Below are positions 46,591 through 57,329 of a stretch of 64,000 nucleotides of DNA, piece by piece; position 1 is the first letter of the stretch; each line of letters starts with the position of its first letter. Under the pieces are notes generated by a model, which searched no databases, had not been told where the DNA came from, and was given only the letters and a program-made list of their open reading frames with translations. The stretch lies in the NCBI RefSeq assembly GCF_023343835.1, contig NC_064440.1:36153537-36217536 (forward strand). Reading direction: 5' to 3'. This stretch comes from Lagopus muta. Lineage: Eukaryota > Chordata > Aves > Galliformes > Phasianidae. Position numbers and translations under genes: made by a program.

Positions 46591-46992
46591 CAGCCGCTGC
46601 AGAGAAAGCCGCCGTTGGGGGGAACCAAACCCCGGGCGTTCAGCAGCGCGGTGCCGGTGCGTGGCCGTGCCGCAGTTCCGCCCGCACGGAGGCATTGAGC
46701 AGCAAGCAGCGGCGCTGCACGGCGATCCCACCCGTGGGCCGGGGGCTCCGCAGAGCCCGGGGGCCGCGCGGCCGCTCCGTTCCGTGCGCGTAACCGAGGG
46801 GACGGCGCCCGTCGCGGGCCGTGCCCTCGCGGAGCGGCTGCCCGTGTGCCGGGGCAGCCCCCGTAACGCCGACGCTCCGTCCGTCTCCTCGCGCCCGGAC
46901 GAGCAGCGGCAGTGCCCTGCGGTGCGCACGGCCGGCACGGCGCGGAGACCCTTCGCCACACACAAAGACCACAGAGCCACCGAGAGGACTTT

Positions 46993-46998
46993 TTTATT
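46993..46998 (-). terminator. Poly(A) signal of the left His-rich gene
   Basis: AATAAA on the minus strand in a GCAATAAAAAAGTCC context, followed by a GT-rich stretch (GGTCTTTGTGTGTGGCG) within 40 bases. This is a well-formed cleavage site, identical to that of the right arm. Confidence 0.7.
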
Positions 46999-47148
46999 GC
47001 CGACCTCAACCCGAGCCCGAGCTGCTGTTTCCGGCAGAGGTGCTGCCACACGTAGCGGGTGGGAGACCCCGGCGACAGCGCGGCTACCAGGTAGCCGAGG
47101 GACGAAGACGGACCCGTGCCATGGACGGCTGCCGACGGGGCTCAGCGC

Positions 47149-47529
47149 CTAGTGGGGGTGGCCGTGCGGGCCCGGCGGAGACGGATTGGGGCCCTTCGGA
47201 GACGTATGGGAGCCCTTCGGGTGGGGGCCGCCTCGGTCATGGCCGGGTGGGTTATGCCCTGGCGACTTTCCGGGCCCTCCGTGCGGCTGCGGCCCTCCGT
47301 GCGGCCCTGCAGGAAGAGGTGCGCGTCAGGGCTGCGGAACGGCCACGCGGCTCTGCTGGAGCTGTAGTGCCCCGGCTGCCGGGGGAGGCTCCTGGCCCCC
47401 GGCATGACCGGGCTTGCGGCTTGCGGGCGGCGGCAGGGGACGTGGGCAGGGAGCGGCCTGGCAGCGCAGGCACCCCCAGGGCTGCCCAAGCCCTACCCAC
47501 GGGCACTTACCTGGGTGTGGGGATGACAT
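47149..47529 (-). CDS. Putative His/Pro/Gly-rich microprotein, left-arm copy (58 aa)
   Basis: I do not recognise this gene. The coding parts are 47529-47511 (19 nt, in a 33-bp exon 47543-47511) and 47306-47149 (158 nt, TAG). The acceptor CTTGCAG, donor GTAAGT and acceptor CTTCCTGCAG are all good. The protein starts MSSPHPGPHGGPQPHGGPG, contains KGSHTSPKGPNPS and ends PPGPHGHPH. It has 10 His, many Pro and Gly, no Cys, and no signal peptide or membrane segment. A separate noncoding first exon (47744 to about 48000) contains no ATG, so this ATG is the first in the mRNA. The copy in the other arm differs by 7 codons in exon 3, keeping frame. A second frame (RTEGRSRTEGPES, ending RTATPTRR) is also open, so the coding frame is not certain. 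The His clusters suggest metal binding, which is inference only. Confidence 0.45.
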
Positions 47530-47743
47530 CGCACGGCCCCGAGCTGCAAGGGAAGCAGGGACCGCGCTGTTAGTGCTGCCCGCCGTGCACGGCCCTCGTG
47601 CCTGGCATCCCCGTGGTCCCAGGCCTCCAGCCCAGCCGTGGCCCCGTGTGCCCGGGTACGAGGAGTGCCACCCACACGTGTCCCACACGCGTCCCCACGG
47701 ACATCCCGACCCATCTGGGCACCCCGGGAGCAGCCACCCTCAC

Positions 47744-48000
47744 CTCTGTGCTCCCGGCACAGCTCAGGCTCGTGCTTTCCCTCGCTGATGCCGAGAACCC
47801 AACCCTTGCCTAACGCACCCCCTCCGGGCGGCGAGGAACAGCCGAGCCCCGCGCCCAGCCCGCGTCCTCGGCGCCGCGCGGCTCCAGGACTCCGTGCTCC
47901 GCCACAGCCCACCCTGCTGCCCCGCTGGCCTCTGCCGCTCAACACCTACAGAATCGACAGCACCGCGACCCCAGCGTCGTCCTCACGCAGCACACAGGCT
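47744..48000 (-). other. Noncoding first exon of the left His-rich gene
   Basis: It ends in the donor CACAGAG|GTGAGGG at 47744. The start is guessed at about 30 bases after the TTTTAAG box. It has no ATG. The sequence is almost the same as the right-arm exon. Confidence 0.4.
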
Positions 48001-48021
48001 GTCGGGGCCGACCTCGGGGCA

Positions 48022-48031
48022 CCGCTTAAAA
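48022..48031 (-). promoter_or_regulatory. Weak TATA-like box (TTTTAAGCGG), left arm
   Basis: On the minus strand GGTTTTAAGCGGTGCC stands where the right arm has ACATATAAGCGGTGCC. Upstream sequence is again shared between the arms (GCGTCCCCATGGTGATGG; CCCATAAAACCATCG). This core promoter has diverged within otherwise matching DNA. Confidence 0.45.
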
Positions 48032-48395
48032 CCACCACCATGGGCGGCGCCGGCCCATAAACACGGCGATGGTTTTATGGGTGCCATCACCATGGGGACG
48101 CCCAACAGACAGTCGGCGCACCCAGCGCAGGGCACAAAGGTCTGCAGCCCTCGCCGGGCGCGGTGGGGATGGGTGGTTTTCGTCATCTGATGCAGGGGGT
48201 GCGTGGCTGCTTGGTGCCTTCTACTTTGGATTTGGCAATAAAGTTTCCTCCTGTTGACTTTCAGGGTGATCCAGGTTCCTTTGTGCTGCGCGGTGACACT
48301 TGAACAAATCAGATGGGGCAAAGTTCAGGCCAAAAAGCCCAGCCCACACTCCTGGCCGTAAATTCTCGTGGTTGACATCCAGCACTGATATTAAC

Positions 48396-50634
48396 AATTG
48401 GATGCAGGGACACAGGCTGTGCAGCGTGTGGCAAAGCAGTGCCTACAGCCATGGGTAGTGAGGGAGTGGTCTGGGCCATGGCATTGCAAAATATGCTCCT
48501 AGCATTGATGTGTATTTCAAAATCTCCCAAAACATTTAAAAGAGAAATGCTTATATGGGAGACATTGCTTTATTTTTGTGCAGGGCTCAAGGTGGGTGAG
48601 ATCGAGTTCACCCAAGTCTTTAATTTGTACTTGCAATCTGAATGTTTTCACTGCATGTTTACCCAGTACATAAGTCCCACCTCCCTGCTATGCATTCCTA
48701 CCATTTATGTAGGTAGAAGCTAATATGGTTACACATACATACATGGATCTCCTGTGCTTGCACCGGGCAGTATTCAGTGGGCATGTGGGCAATCTGTGCC
48801 TGGAGCACCGCCAGCTCCGTACGACCCGTTCTCACTAGGGAGAGCTGTGATGCTGCTTCTGTGCAGCTTAAGTGGATGGTGTTGGTTGACACACACATAG
48901 GAGTGCTGCATTTGGGGTGCTATAGCCTTGATTTATTTTGGTTTGGGGAAACAAATGAGGAAACCATAATGATCTGCCTGAGAGGAGCTTTTCACAGGGA
49001 TCTCTGCTACCACATGGCTGTCAGAGTCTTCACAGCACTGCCAGAAGACAGTGATGAAGGGTGATCCGTTTGAGTTTATTGTCTTTGTATTATATATATC
49101 TATATAATTATGTATCTATATATATAGTATTACATACGTCTGTATAATCAATCTGCTTGCACATTGTCTTCATTATGCAGCTTGGGCATTGCTTTATACA
49201 AGTTTTCTGAGGATTAGCCCAAAATTAATGGAGCAATGCTCTGCTCCCTAATGGAGTAATGCTCACTCCCTGTTTGTGAGTGCCCTGCCTGCCAGAGACA
49301 TCACAAGCTGCAGCTATTCCTTCCCTTTGGGCACCCTGCAACCCTACAGGGCAATCTGTGCCAGGGCAGGAGGGACACTGCCCATTGTTGTGCTGTGCCA
49401 ATTTAGGATAGTGCTTAGTGGTTTAGCTGAGTTCAGCCAGGAGATGACCTAATCCAAGGCTGTGTTTCAGGTGAGATAACAGCATCAAAGTTTTCAGCTC
49501 TAGAGGAATGGCTCAGTGTTTTCTTAGAAGGTCGTGTAAATTGCAATGGAGTGATACTTGGTGGACAAGGAGTGGATCCAGAGTGTTTCCTCTGCCACCG
49601 GGTGCACAGTTGTGCTGGGAGAACATACAGCATAAGCAGGGGCTGGGGGACCCCCTGACCCCACCAACCTATGTGCAGGGTGCTGAACTGAGCCCACTCC
49701 ATCTTCTTCCTGCACTGACTTCTATGGGCACCAGCCTCACTCCCAGTGTTTGCTGGTACTTCCTGATTCTGGAGGTGGTTTCAGGCTGCCTGCCACGATC
49801 CCATCTCATCTCTCCTGGGCTCAAAGACACACAGTGGCACACAGAGGTATGGAGCCTGCAGAACCGTGTTCTCAGTGAGCAGCCCTGCAGAGGCAGAAGC
49901 ATTTTCTTCCCCCTCCTACACACATTCCTCTGCCCTCATGAGTTTTTTTCTCCCAGTTCAATGACCACCAGCCTTTGTCTCGTGGTCTGGCAGAGCCTGG
50001 TGCCAAGCACACCAGAGACACACACTGCCTTTTCTCCCTGGGCCCGCTATGAAGACCTCACATTGTGTTTAACTAGGGAGAGAGAAAAGCAGAGGCTTGG
50101 AGCATTGTGCTCAGCTTTGGGCTATGTAAAACCCTCTGTTTCTCCAAAAATATCAGTCCAAAGCCCTGGTGAGAAATCAGTGACCCGAGGAAAAGTGTCC
50201 TGAGGTCACAGTCTCCCTTAAAAGATCAGGGCCATGAATTTCAAAATGAAAGAATTGGCAGCACTTTGCACGTCACTGACATGGGTGAGCACCAGCTCCC
50301 AGCCTAGCACAGCCTGACACCTCTGCACAGGCCTCAAGAACTATTCAAGGACTATTCAAAGGTGGGGCTGGAGAGGACTCCTGTGGGGGGAGTGAGGGGT
50401 GGAGGCTGTTGCATGCTGGCCAAGGACCATGTACAAGGACGTGCACAAGGAGCAAGGCAGCCACCGGAAGCTGCCTGCAGAGGTGGGACAGGGCCAAGGA
50501 TGAAGGTGCCCATGACTAACCCTGCTAACTAACAGGCATGTTTCCAGCTTGTGATGCAAGGCAGTGTCATGCTGGGACCATCTTTTACAACCCAATGGCC
50601 CTGGCCCTTCTCACTACCCATGCCTCCATCCAAC
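48396..50634. other. Unique spacer of the inverted repeat
   Basis: About 2.2 kb of single-copy, moderately AT-rich DNA between the arms. It holds a TATATC/TATA microsatellite at about 49090-49135 and no ORF with family motifs, splice-supported exon or known repeat that I can name. As both His-rich genes point away from it, it would hold their shared upstream regulatory DNA. Confidence 0.6.
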
Positions 50635-51159
50635 ACATCAGTGCTGGATGTCAACCACGAGAATTTATGGCCAGGAGTGTGGGCTGGGCTTTTTGGCCTA
50701 AACTTTGCCCCATCTGATTTGTTCAAGTGTCACCGCGCAGCACAAAGGAACCTGGATCGCCCTGAAAGTCAACAGGAGGAAACTGTTGCCAGATCCAAAG
50801 GAGAGGGCACCAAGCAGCCATGCACCCCATGCATCAGATGACAAAAGCCAGTAGAGCATCCCCGGCCACACAGCTGCATCCACCAACGGTTTGCACAGTG
50901 GGTGTGAAGGAACCTGTCCGTGGCCCCTTTTCCTGCCGGATGCGCTGCGTCTGACCCACCCTCACCCTGACCCCAGGGATCAGGCGGTGCCGGCGGAGGA
51001 GCCACCACCCATCCCCACCGCGCCCGGCGATGGCTGCAGACCTTTGTGCCCTGCGCTGGGTGCGCCGACTGTCTGTTGGGCGTCCCCATGGTGATGGCAC
51101 CCATAAAACCATCGCCGTGTTTATGGGCCGGCGCCGCCCGTGGCACGGCAGGGCCCTAC

Positions 51160-51167
51160 ATATAAGC
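51160..51167 (+). promoter_or_regulatory. TATA box (CATATAAG), right arm
   Basis: CCCTACATATAAGCGGTGCC is a good TATA element about 30 bases ahead of the presumed start of exon 1. The left arm has TTTTAAG at the same place. Confidence 0.6.
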
Positions 51168-51189
51168 GGTGCCCGAGGTCGGCCTCGAC

Positions 51190-51445
51190 AGCCTGTGTGC
51201 TGCGCGAGGACGACGCTGGGTTTGCTGTGCTGTCGGTTCTGTAGGTGTTGAGCGGCAGAGGCCAGCGGGGCAGCAGGGTGGGCTGTGGCGGGGCACGGAG
51301 TCCTGGAGCCGCGCGGCGCCGAGGACGCGGGCTGGGCGCGGGGCTCGGCTGTTCCTCGCCGCCCGGAGGGGGTGCGTTAAGCAGGGTTGGGTTCTCGGCA
51401 TCAGCGAGGGAAAGCACGAGCCTGAGCTGTGCCGGGAGCACAGAG
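51190..51445 (+). other. Noncoding first exon of the right His-rich gene
   Basis: From the presumed start 25-30 bases after the TATA box to the donor CACAGAG|GTGAGG at 51445. It contains no ATG. The start position is an estimate. Confidence 0.4.
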
Positions 51446-51659
51446 GTGAGGGTGGCTGCTCCCGGGGTGCCCAGATGGGTCGGGATGTCCGTGGGGACGC
51501 GTGTGGGACACGTGTGGGTGGCACTCCTCGTACCCGGGCACACGGGGCCACGGCTGGGCTGGAGGCCTGGGACCACGGGGATGCCAGGCACGACGACCGT
51601 GCACGGCGGGCAGCACTGACAGCACGGTCCCTGCTTCCCTTGCAGGTCTGTGCTGTGAG

Positions 51660-52061
51660 ATGTCAGCCCCACACCCAGGTAAGTGCCCGTGGGTAGGGCT
51701 TGGGCAGCCCTGGGGGTGCCTGCGCTGCCAGGCCGCTCCCTGCCCACGTCCCCTGCCGCCGCCCGCAAGCCGCAAGCCCGGTCATGCCGGGGGCCAGGAG
51801 CCTCCCCCGGCAGCCGGGGCACTACAGCTCCAGCAGAGCCGCGTGGCCGTTCCGCAGCCCTGACGCGCACCTCTTCCTGCAGGGCCGCACGGAGGGCCGC
51901 CGCCGCCGCACGGAGGGCCCGGGCACGGAGGTCCACCGCACGGTCCTCCAGGGCATCATCACCCACACGGCCCCCACCTGCCGCGCCCCCATCTGCACCT
52001 GCCGGGCCCCCATCCGCCTCCGCCGGGCCCGCACGGCCACCCGCACGGCCACCCCCACTAG
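51660..52061 (+). CDS. Putative His/Pro/Gly-rich microprotein, right-arm copy (65 aa)
   Basis: I do not recognise this gene. Coding parts are 51660-51678 (19 nt, in a 33-bp exon 51646-51678) and 51883-52061 (179 nt, TAG), with CTTGCAG, GTAAGT and CTTCCTGCAG splice sites. The protein starts MSAPHPGPHGGPPPPHGGPG, has HGPPGHHHPHGPH in the middle and ends PPGPHGHPHGHPH. It has 18 His in 65 residues and no Cys, signal peptide or helix. The first two exons place this ATG as the first in the spliced RNA, with G at -3. Exon 3 is 21 nt (7 codons) longer than in the left arm, and the end PPGPHGHPH is shared. An Arg-rich alternative frame is also open. It points towards S100B, 2.1 kb away on the same strand. 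Zinc, copper or nickel binding is possible but only inferred; a noncoding RNA is the main alternative. Confidence 0.5.
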
Positions 52062-52210
52062 GCGCTGAGCCCCGTCGGCAGCCGTCCATGGCACGGGTCC
52101 GTCTTCGTCCCTCGGCTACCCGGTAGCCACGCTGCCGCCGGGGTCTCCCACCCGCCACGTGTGGCAGCACCTCTGCCGAAACAGCAGCTCGGGCTCGGGT
52201 TGAGGTCGGC

Positions 52211-52216
52211 AATAAA
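52211..52216 (+). terminator. Poly(A) signal of the right His-rich gene
   Basis: AATAAA in GGCAATAAAAAAGTCC, 150 bases after the TAG, with a GT-rich downstream element (TCTTTGTGTGTGG). It matches the left arm exactly. Confidence 0.7.
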
Positions 52217-52699
52217 AAAGTCCTCTCGGTGGCTCTGTGGTCTTTGTGTGTGGCGAAGGGTCTCCGCGCCGTGCCGGCCGTGCGCACCGCAGGGCACTGC
52301 CGCTGCTCGTCCGGGCGCGAGGAGACGGACGGAGCGTCGGCGTTACGGGGGCTGCCCCGGCACACGGGCAGCCGCTCCGCGAGGGCACGGCCCGCGACGG
52401 GCGCCGTCCCCTCGGTTACGCGCACGGAACGGAGCGGCCGCGCGGCCCCCGGGCTCTGCGGAGCCCCCGGCCCACGGGTGGGATCGCCGTGCAGCGCCGC
52501 TGCTTGCTGCTCAATGCCTCCGTGCGGGCGGAACTGCGGCACGGCCACGCACCGGCACCGCGCTGCTGAACGCCCGGGGTTTGGTTCCCCCCAACGGCGG
52601 CTTTCTCTGCAGCGGCTCCCACGGCCGCCGTGGGTCGGCAGCGGGTCAGTGCAGGTCTGTGTGCCTCTGCGCACCGCTCAGCCCGTTGCCGGACGCCCC

Positions 52700-52817
52700 G
52701 GCCTCCCTTTGCCATTGGCGCCGGGCGCTGCGGCACGGGTGAGGCTCCACGCCCACAGGCATAAGAAGGCCGTCTGCCGCCGGGCTGCAGCCGCAGCGCT
52801 GGGCATCGCCAAGGGAG
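52700..52817 (+). promoter_or_regulatory. Probable S100B promoter and noncoding exon 1
   Basis: Directly after the inverted repeat, a GC-rich block contains an inverted CCAAT box (CCATTGGC, near 52713-52719), an ATAAGAAGG TATA-like element at 52761 and a splice donor GGGAG|GTGAG at 52817. S100 genes usually have an untranslated first exon, which would pair with the acceptor at 54101. This assignment rests on position and motifs only. The intron 52818-54101 shows no other feature. Confidence 0.4.
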
Positions 52818-54117
52818 GTGAGAGGGGAGAGGGCTCGGGGATGGGGGACGGGGAACCGGCGACGGGCGGGCGGGGCTGCTCCGTAGCTGAGCTCTTTACT
52901 CACTGCAGAGGCCGGTGGAGAGCTGAGATGACGTGGCAGATATTTACCCGCGCGGAATGAATTAAACGAGGACCGGCCACCAAACTGTTGGGTTTTTTAA
53001 CCCCAGCGTCAGTGCATTCAGCAGCTTCTGGGGAGATGCACTTGTATCCCTCCCTGTCAGGTTGTATTTGGTCTGGCTTTTTGTGAGATCTCCAGGAAAA
53101 GCTGCGGTTACTGGTAGTCCTGAACTGGTCTCCAGGTCGTATGCGTGAGGAAGAAAGGCAGAGGAGTTGCCCTTGTTTTCTCCTATTGGCACCTATCAAA
53201 ATCGAATCCTGCTCACTTCCCCCTGACTATTCATTTGGAAATGGGCCTGCAGGCAAGAAAGACAGAGGCAAGGGCACCTGAAATGGAAGGGAAAGCAAAG
53301 CCTTTCTGAAGTGCCTCCCTCCACCCCACCCTCACCTGTTCCTATCCCAATAGGTAGAGCAGTGGATTGAGCAGTAGGAAAAAAAGAGAATAGGTGAGGT
53401 GACAACATTCATGATTAAGTGCGAGTTTCATCAGCTGAGAACGTAGCACAAGGATAGTCCAGTTCCTGCTGCGTTTTGATTAGTGGGGCTTGAGGGTTTG
53501 GGTCATCCAAAAGTGGATTTCTTTCCCATAGGGAGTGCCAGGCAGCAGGGCTGAGGTGCAGCCCAACTACAGTGAGACTTGGGAGAGGAGTAGCAGTTCC
53601 ACGGCCTGGAGCTGCATGGCAGCTCTGAGCCAGAGCTCAAGCCCCATCCCAGGCACAGACTGGTGCTCTGTGCTTCCCACAGCCCATTTCTGCTATGCAG
53701 GTTTCCCAAAAGCACTGGCAACACAAGCTTAGCAGATGACCCTGCCCCACTCGTCAGCTAGCTCAGCACTTATAGGAAATGCAGGAAGCCTCCAGGGTTT
53801 TGCCACCTGTCTCCTTCCAGTTTTCTGTCCTACACTCTACACACAACGCCTGTCGGTTCCAGGGAATGCACCTGTCCCACTGCCACCACTCCTTGTGCTG
53901 CAGCTCATCTGGAGCACTCACAGAGCCAAGGCCTCTTAGAACCACAGATCCTGGGATCTTTCCCAAAGTGAGAGCTGCTAGCAGAGCTTGTCTGCACCGC
54001 TGTTGGGTGGGAGGGTGCCCCAGGGTACTGGTGCTCACCAAGCAGAAGGCATCACTGCAGCCTAACCCTGTTGATGTGCCCATTGCCTCCCTGTGACCTC
54101 AGGACTGTGCTGTGACC

Positions 54118-54616
54118 ATGTCTGAGCTGGAGAAGGCCATGATCGCCATCATCGATGCTTTCCACCAGTACTCTGGGAAGGAAGGAGACAAGCATAAGCT
54201 GAAGAAATCGGAGCTGAAGGAGCTCATTAACAATGAATTAACCCATTTCCTTGGTGTGAGTATTGCTTCCTACATAGCACACCTGGGCTCAGGCTCCAGC
54301 TCCCCAGGAGCAGGTGGTGGCTGGACAAAGCCTGTGTCAGGGCTGGAGGCTTGGGTTGTACACTAGGGAAATTTCCTTCCCTGGGAGGGTGATAGCCTTA
54401 CTCTGTGGGCCTCAAGGTGCCCTGGTAGGGCTGCTGTTAAGCAGATGCTGCTTACACCTGTTTCTTTTCTTTCAGGAGATCAAAGACCAAGAGACTGTGG
54501 ACAAAGTCATGGAGGCACTGGACAGTGATGGGGATGCAGAGTGCGACTTCCAGGAGTTTGTGGCCTTCATTGCCATGGTTACCTCTGCTTGCCATGAGTT
54601 CTTTGAGCATGAGTGA
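54118..54616 (+). CDS. S100B: S100B, complete coding region (92 aa)
   Basis: S100B is a small dimeric EF-hand protein that binds Ca and Zn. The coding exons are 54118-54255 (46 codons) and 54476-54616 (46 codons plus TGA), joined in phase 0; the first coding exon begins at acceptor 54101/54102. The sequence starts [20 protein letters not shown]. The S100-type loop covers about residues 18-31 ([14 protein letters not shown]) and the canonical EF loop is Asp62 to Glu73 ([12 protein letters not shown]). The C-terminal CHEFFEHE keeps the His/Glu zinc ligands. The length equals human S100B. Position 46 is Gly where human has Glu. Confidence 0.97.
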
Positions 54617-54745
54617 GCTGGTGAGAAGCAGTTGAGCAGCTCCCACTCACGCTGGAGAGATGCAAAGCAGCACCACTCCTCTTGGGAAAAGACTGGATGC
54701 ACTTGGGAGCTCCGTGAAGTTAAGCTTGTGCTACTTAAGCAGCTT

Positions 54746-55346
54746 ATTAAACTCTGCAGCTTTGTGAGCTGAAATGCCCATGCATCTTGGGAAAGCCTCT
54801 TGGACAGTGCCCACCTGGGATGCTGTGTGTATGAATGCCTCATCGCAAGCTCACTCCCTGCTGCTGCATGCAAGGGACAGGCAGGGGGCTGGAAGCAGGT
54901 GGCTGCTGCAACCCGAGGTTGCTGGCAAAGGGAGAAGGAAAATTCAAGGGTTGAGGCAGGGAGTGATGCAGAGAGGCTGGCTAGAGAAGCCTGGCTCTGA
55001 GCCCATTGGGCTACACTGAAAGACTCCTGTGACCTCTGTGGGCTCTGACTGCCCTGTGCGTGCTACTAACCCTGGAGACTTAGCAGAGCCCATGCAGTCC
55101 TTGCCTGCTTGAGACACTCCTGGCTTGAAAGGCAAAGCATAACCATGTAACAGCTCAGGCTTTTCTCCTGTCTATGAATCCTCCTGCTTGTAGCTGTCTG
55201 CAGAACTGGAAGTGAAAGCATAGGAGGCTCCTGGGCTGGGCCTAAGGCATGCATTGGCAAGCTCTACAGGCTCAGCCAGAAGGAAGGGGAAAATCCATAC
55301 GTGATCAGCTGCAGCCTTCAGAGCGTGTGGAAACAATGAGAATAAA
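54746..55346 (+). terminator. S100B 3' untranslated region signals
   Basis: ATTAAA at 54746-54751 and AATAAA at 55341-55346 are candidate poly(A) signals, giving short and long 3' ends. No gene is seen between. Confidence 0.45.
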
Positions 55347-57329
55347 ATGTTGGTCTGGTCTTTGGGTCATTAATTGGGCTCTGGTGAAAAATGCGTCCTT
55401 TTATTCCCAGGCTTTGTACACCTTGTGCTTGCCCTGAGTTGTCAAAGGTTGAGGAATACAGCCTCGGAGCACCACTGCAGTTCACACTGGCAGCAGGTTC
55501 ATTTGCCTAGGGTTCTCTTTCAGCTCCTGTCTTCTATCAGTCTGCATTTGCCATCTGGATCAGGCATGACTGTGAGTGGGGCATTCATGGCTAGGAACAA
55601 CACAGCAGCATCTCCACTACAAATTCACAGTAAAGAGGGCTGTGGATTATGTTGTTTTTACTTTGTAATGATTCAGTGAACAAAATAACCTAGTTTTTGA
55701 CAGGGATCATCTTATTATTCTAATTTGCCTCCCCAAGCAGTGGCAGAGGATGGTCAAGCAGAGACATGCATACGAGAAAGACAGTATCTTGTGCTCCATC
55801 AAGAACTGAAAAGGTTTTGCTATCCTAAGGTAGTGCGCATCCAAGTTACTTCCATTACGTGCCTGACATCATTTCCTTGTACTGCTCACTTTCAGTCATG
55901 TCCACCACTTGTACAGATGGACCTGAGGACGTGAGGGGACAATGGATGAGGACTGACTGTCCTAGAGCATCCCACGGTGAGGGCAGCTTTACCAGCTTTA
56001 ACACTCACAACCCTGTCTTAAGCCTGAACCCAAGTTCATCAGAGGGGTCTCACGCTCCAGCAGAAGGCTTTGCAGGTGAGGCTCTGGCACCCACCTTTTT
56101 GTGAGGGTTGCCAGTGTGGCATATGGATGAGGAGCCCTTCCCTAAGACAGTCCATTCAGTGGCTCAGTACAGCACTGTCGTAGCTGAGAACTGCAGCGCA
56201 TCTCAGAGCAGGCTGCCTTGTCCCTGGCCAACAATGAGAGCAAGAGCAGGAGTGAAACTATACGTCTCCACACACATTTCTGGCAGTTAGAATGATCCAC
56301 CACTGCTGGAAATGCACAGGGGACTCACCTTGCACAAGAAGAAACTGGTACTTCTTGTCAGAGAGGAGGAAAATGGCGTATCTTCCTTCAAGTTAGGTCC
56401 CCTGGTAGTTATCAGTGCAGCACACCTCTCCTGCAGAGTAAAGCAGAGCTCTTCTGAAGCAAAGAAACAGACTGCACAGGCACGGGCCTCAGCACCACCC
56501 GGTCTGCACAGCTCTGCTCCTGCATCCACTGTATGCAGCACAGAAGATGCCTCAGGTTTGTGGCTGATGGGGAGGGTTGTCAGAACTGCAGAAGGCAGAC
56601 ATCACAGCAGGGCTGAAGGAGGCTCCAAGGATCCACACAATCCACTAACATCCATCCGGACCAGGCGAGATACTTAGAAGTGCCAGACCTGGCTGCAACA
56701 GATCTGCAGAAAAACAGCTCTGGCAGTGACAGGTCATTCATCTGGTAATTGATGTGACAGACCAACACATTTATTTTTATTTTGTTATGCCCCCATCCCT
56801 GCCAATGTAAACAGGCCAGCCTGCTGGATACCTGAGGTGTGTCCAGTTGCACTACCTCACTGGCAGTTTTTGAAGCTAGCACTGATTAGATTGATCTGAC
56901 ATAGCACCAAGCCCAGCAGGACTCAAAAGCTCCACATTCATCACTGATGGAGTGACTCTCCGTGGAAAGGGTAGTTTGTTAACAAGGAGCTGTGTGGAGG
57001 CACCGTGAGCATGAAAGCCCAGTGTGATACTAGCTGTGCACACAGGATGTTTCTGACACCTTACAGAAGAGGATACAAAGGGATTTCCCACCAGAAAGGG
57101 CACCAACAGATAGTTTCTTCATGTTAAGCACCCTTTTGAAATATGAACTACTTGCCAGCAATACTAAAAGTGAAGCAGAAGGAGAAAACACAGCAGGAGG
57201 GGGCTGAAATATTTAACAGACTCAAACTTTCAACACAAGAGAAGTGACAGCAAGGGGCAGCTTTGGTGCATATGCACTATATTGTGGTTCTACTAAGTTA
57301 TATTTTCCTAATTCAAAATGATGCCATTA
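55347..57329. other. Intergenic DNA between S100B and DIP2A
   Basis: About 2 kb of unique sequence. I see no ORF with family motifs, no exon and no identifiable repeat before the CR1 at 57330. Confidence 0.5.

Larger units (their letters stand above)
46591..48395. repeat. Left arm of a large inverted repeat (about 1.8 kb)
   Basis: This segment returns reversed at 50635-52617. The outer end is at the GCAGCGGCT shared by 46590 and 52617. The inner end is near GTTGACATCCAGCACTGAT (48390) against ATCAGTGCTGGATGTCAAC (50637). Flanks 46640-46972 and 52237-52569 give the same 110-residue translation, so they are essentially identical there. The right arm has about 150 extra bases (about 50860-51000). 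Confidence 0.95.
50635..52617. repeat. Right arm of the large inverted repeat (about 2.0 kb)
   Basis: The reverse complement of 46591-48395 with an extra 150-base block near 50860-51000. It carries the right His-rich gene on the plus strand. Differences from the left arm cluster at the TATA box, exon 2 and exon 3. Confidence 0.95.

Noticed and set aside
52237-52569. The same 110-codon frame in both arms (also 46640-46972)
   Set aside because: It lies downstream of both poly(A) sites in a CpG island. Identity between arms shows recent copying or conversion, not coding selection. I used it only as evidence of arm identity.
51121-52674. Minus-strand 517-codon open frame in the right arm
   Set aside because: Low-complexity Arg/Pro/Gly text typical of CpG-rich DNA read on the wrong strand. 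It runs against the TATA, splice and poly(A) signals, and the left-arm counterpart frame is not kept at the same length.
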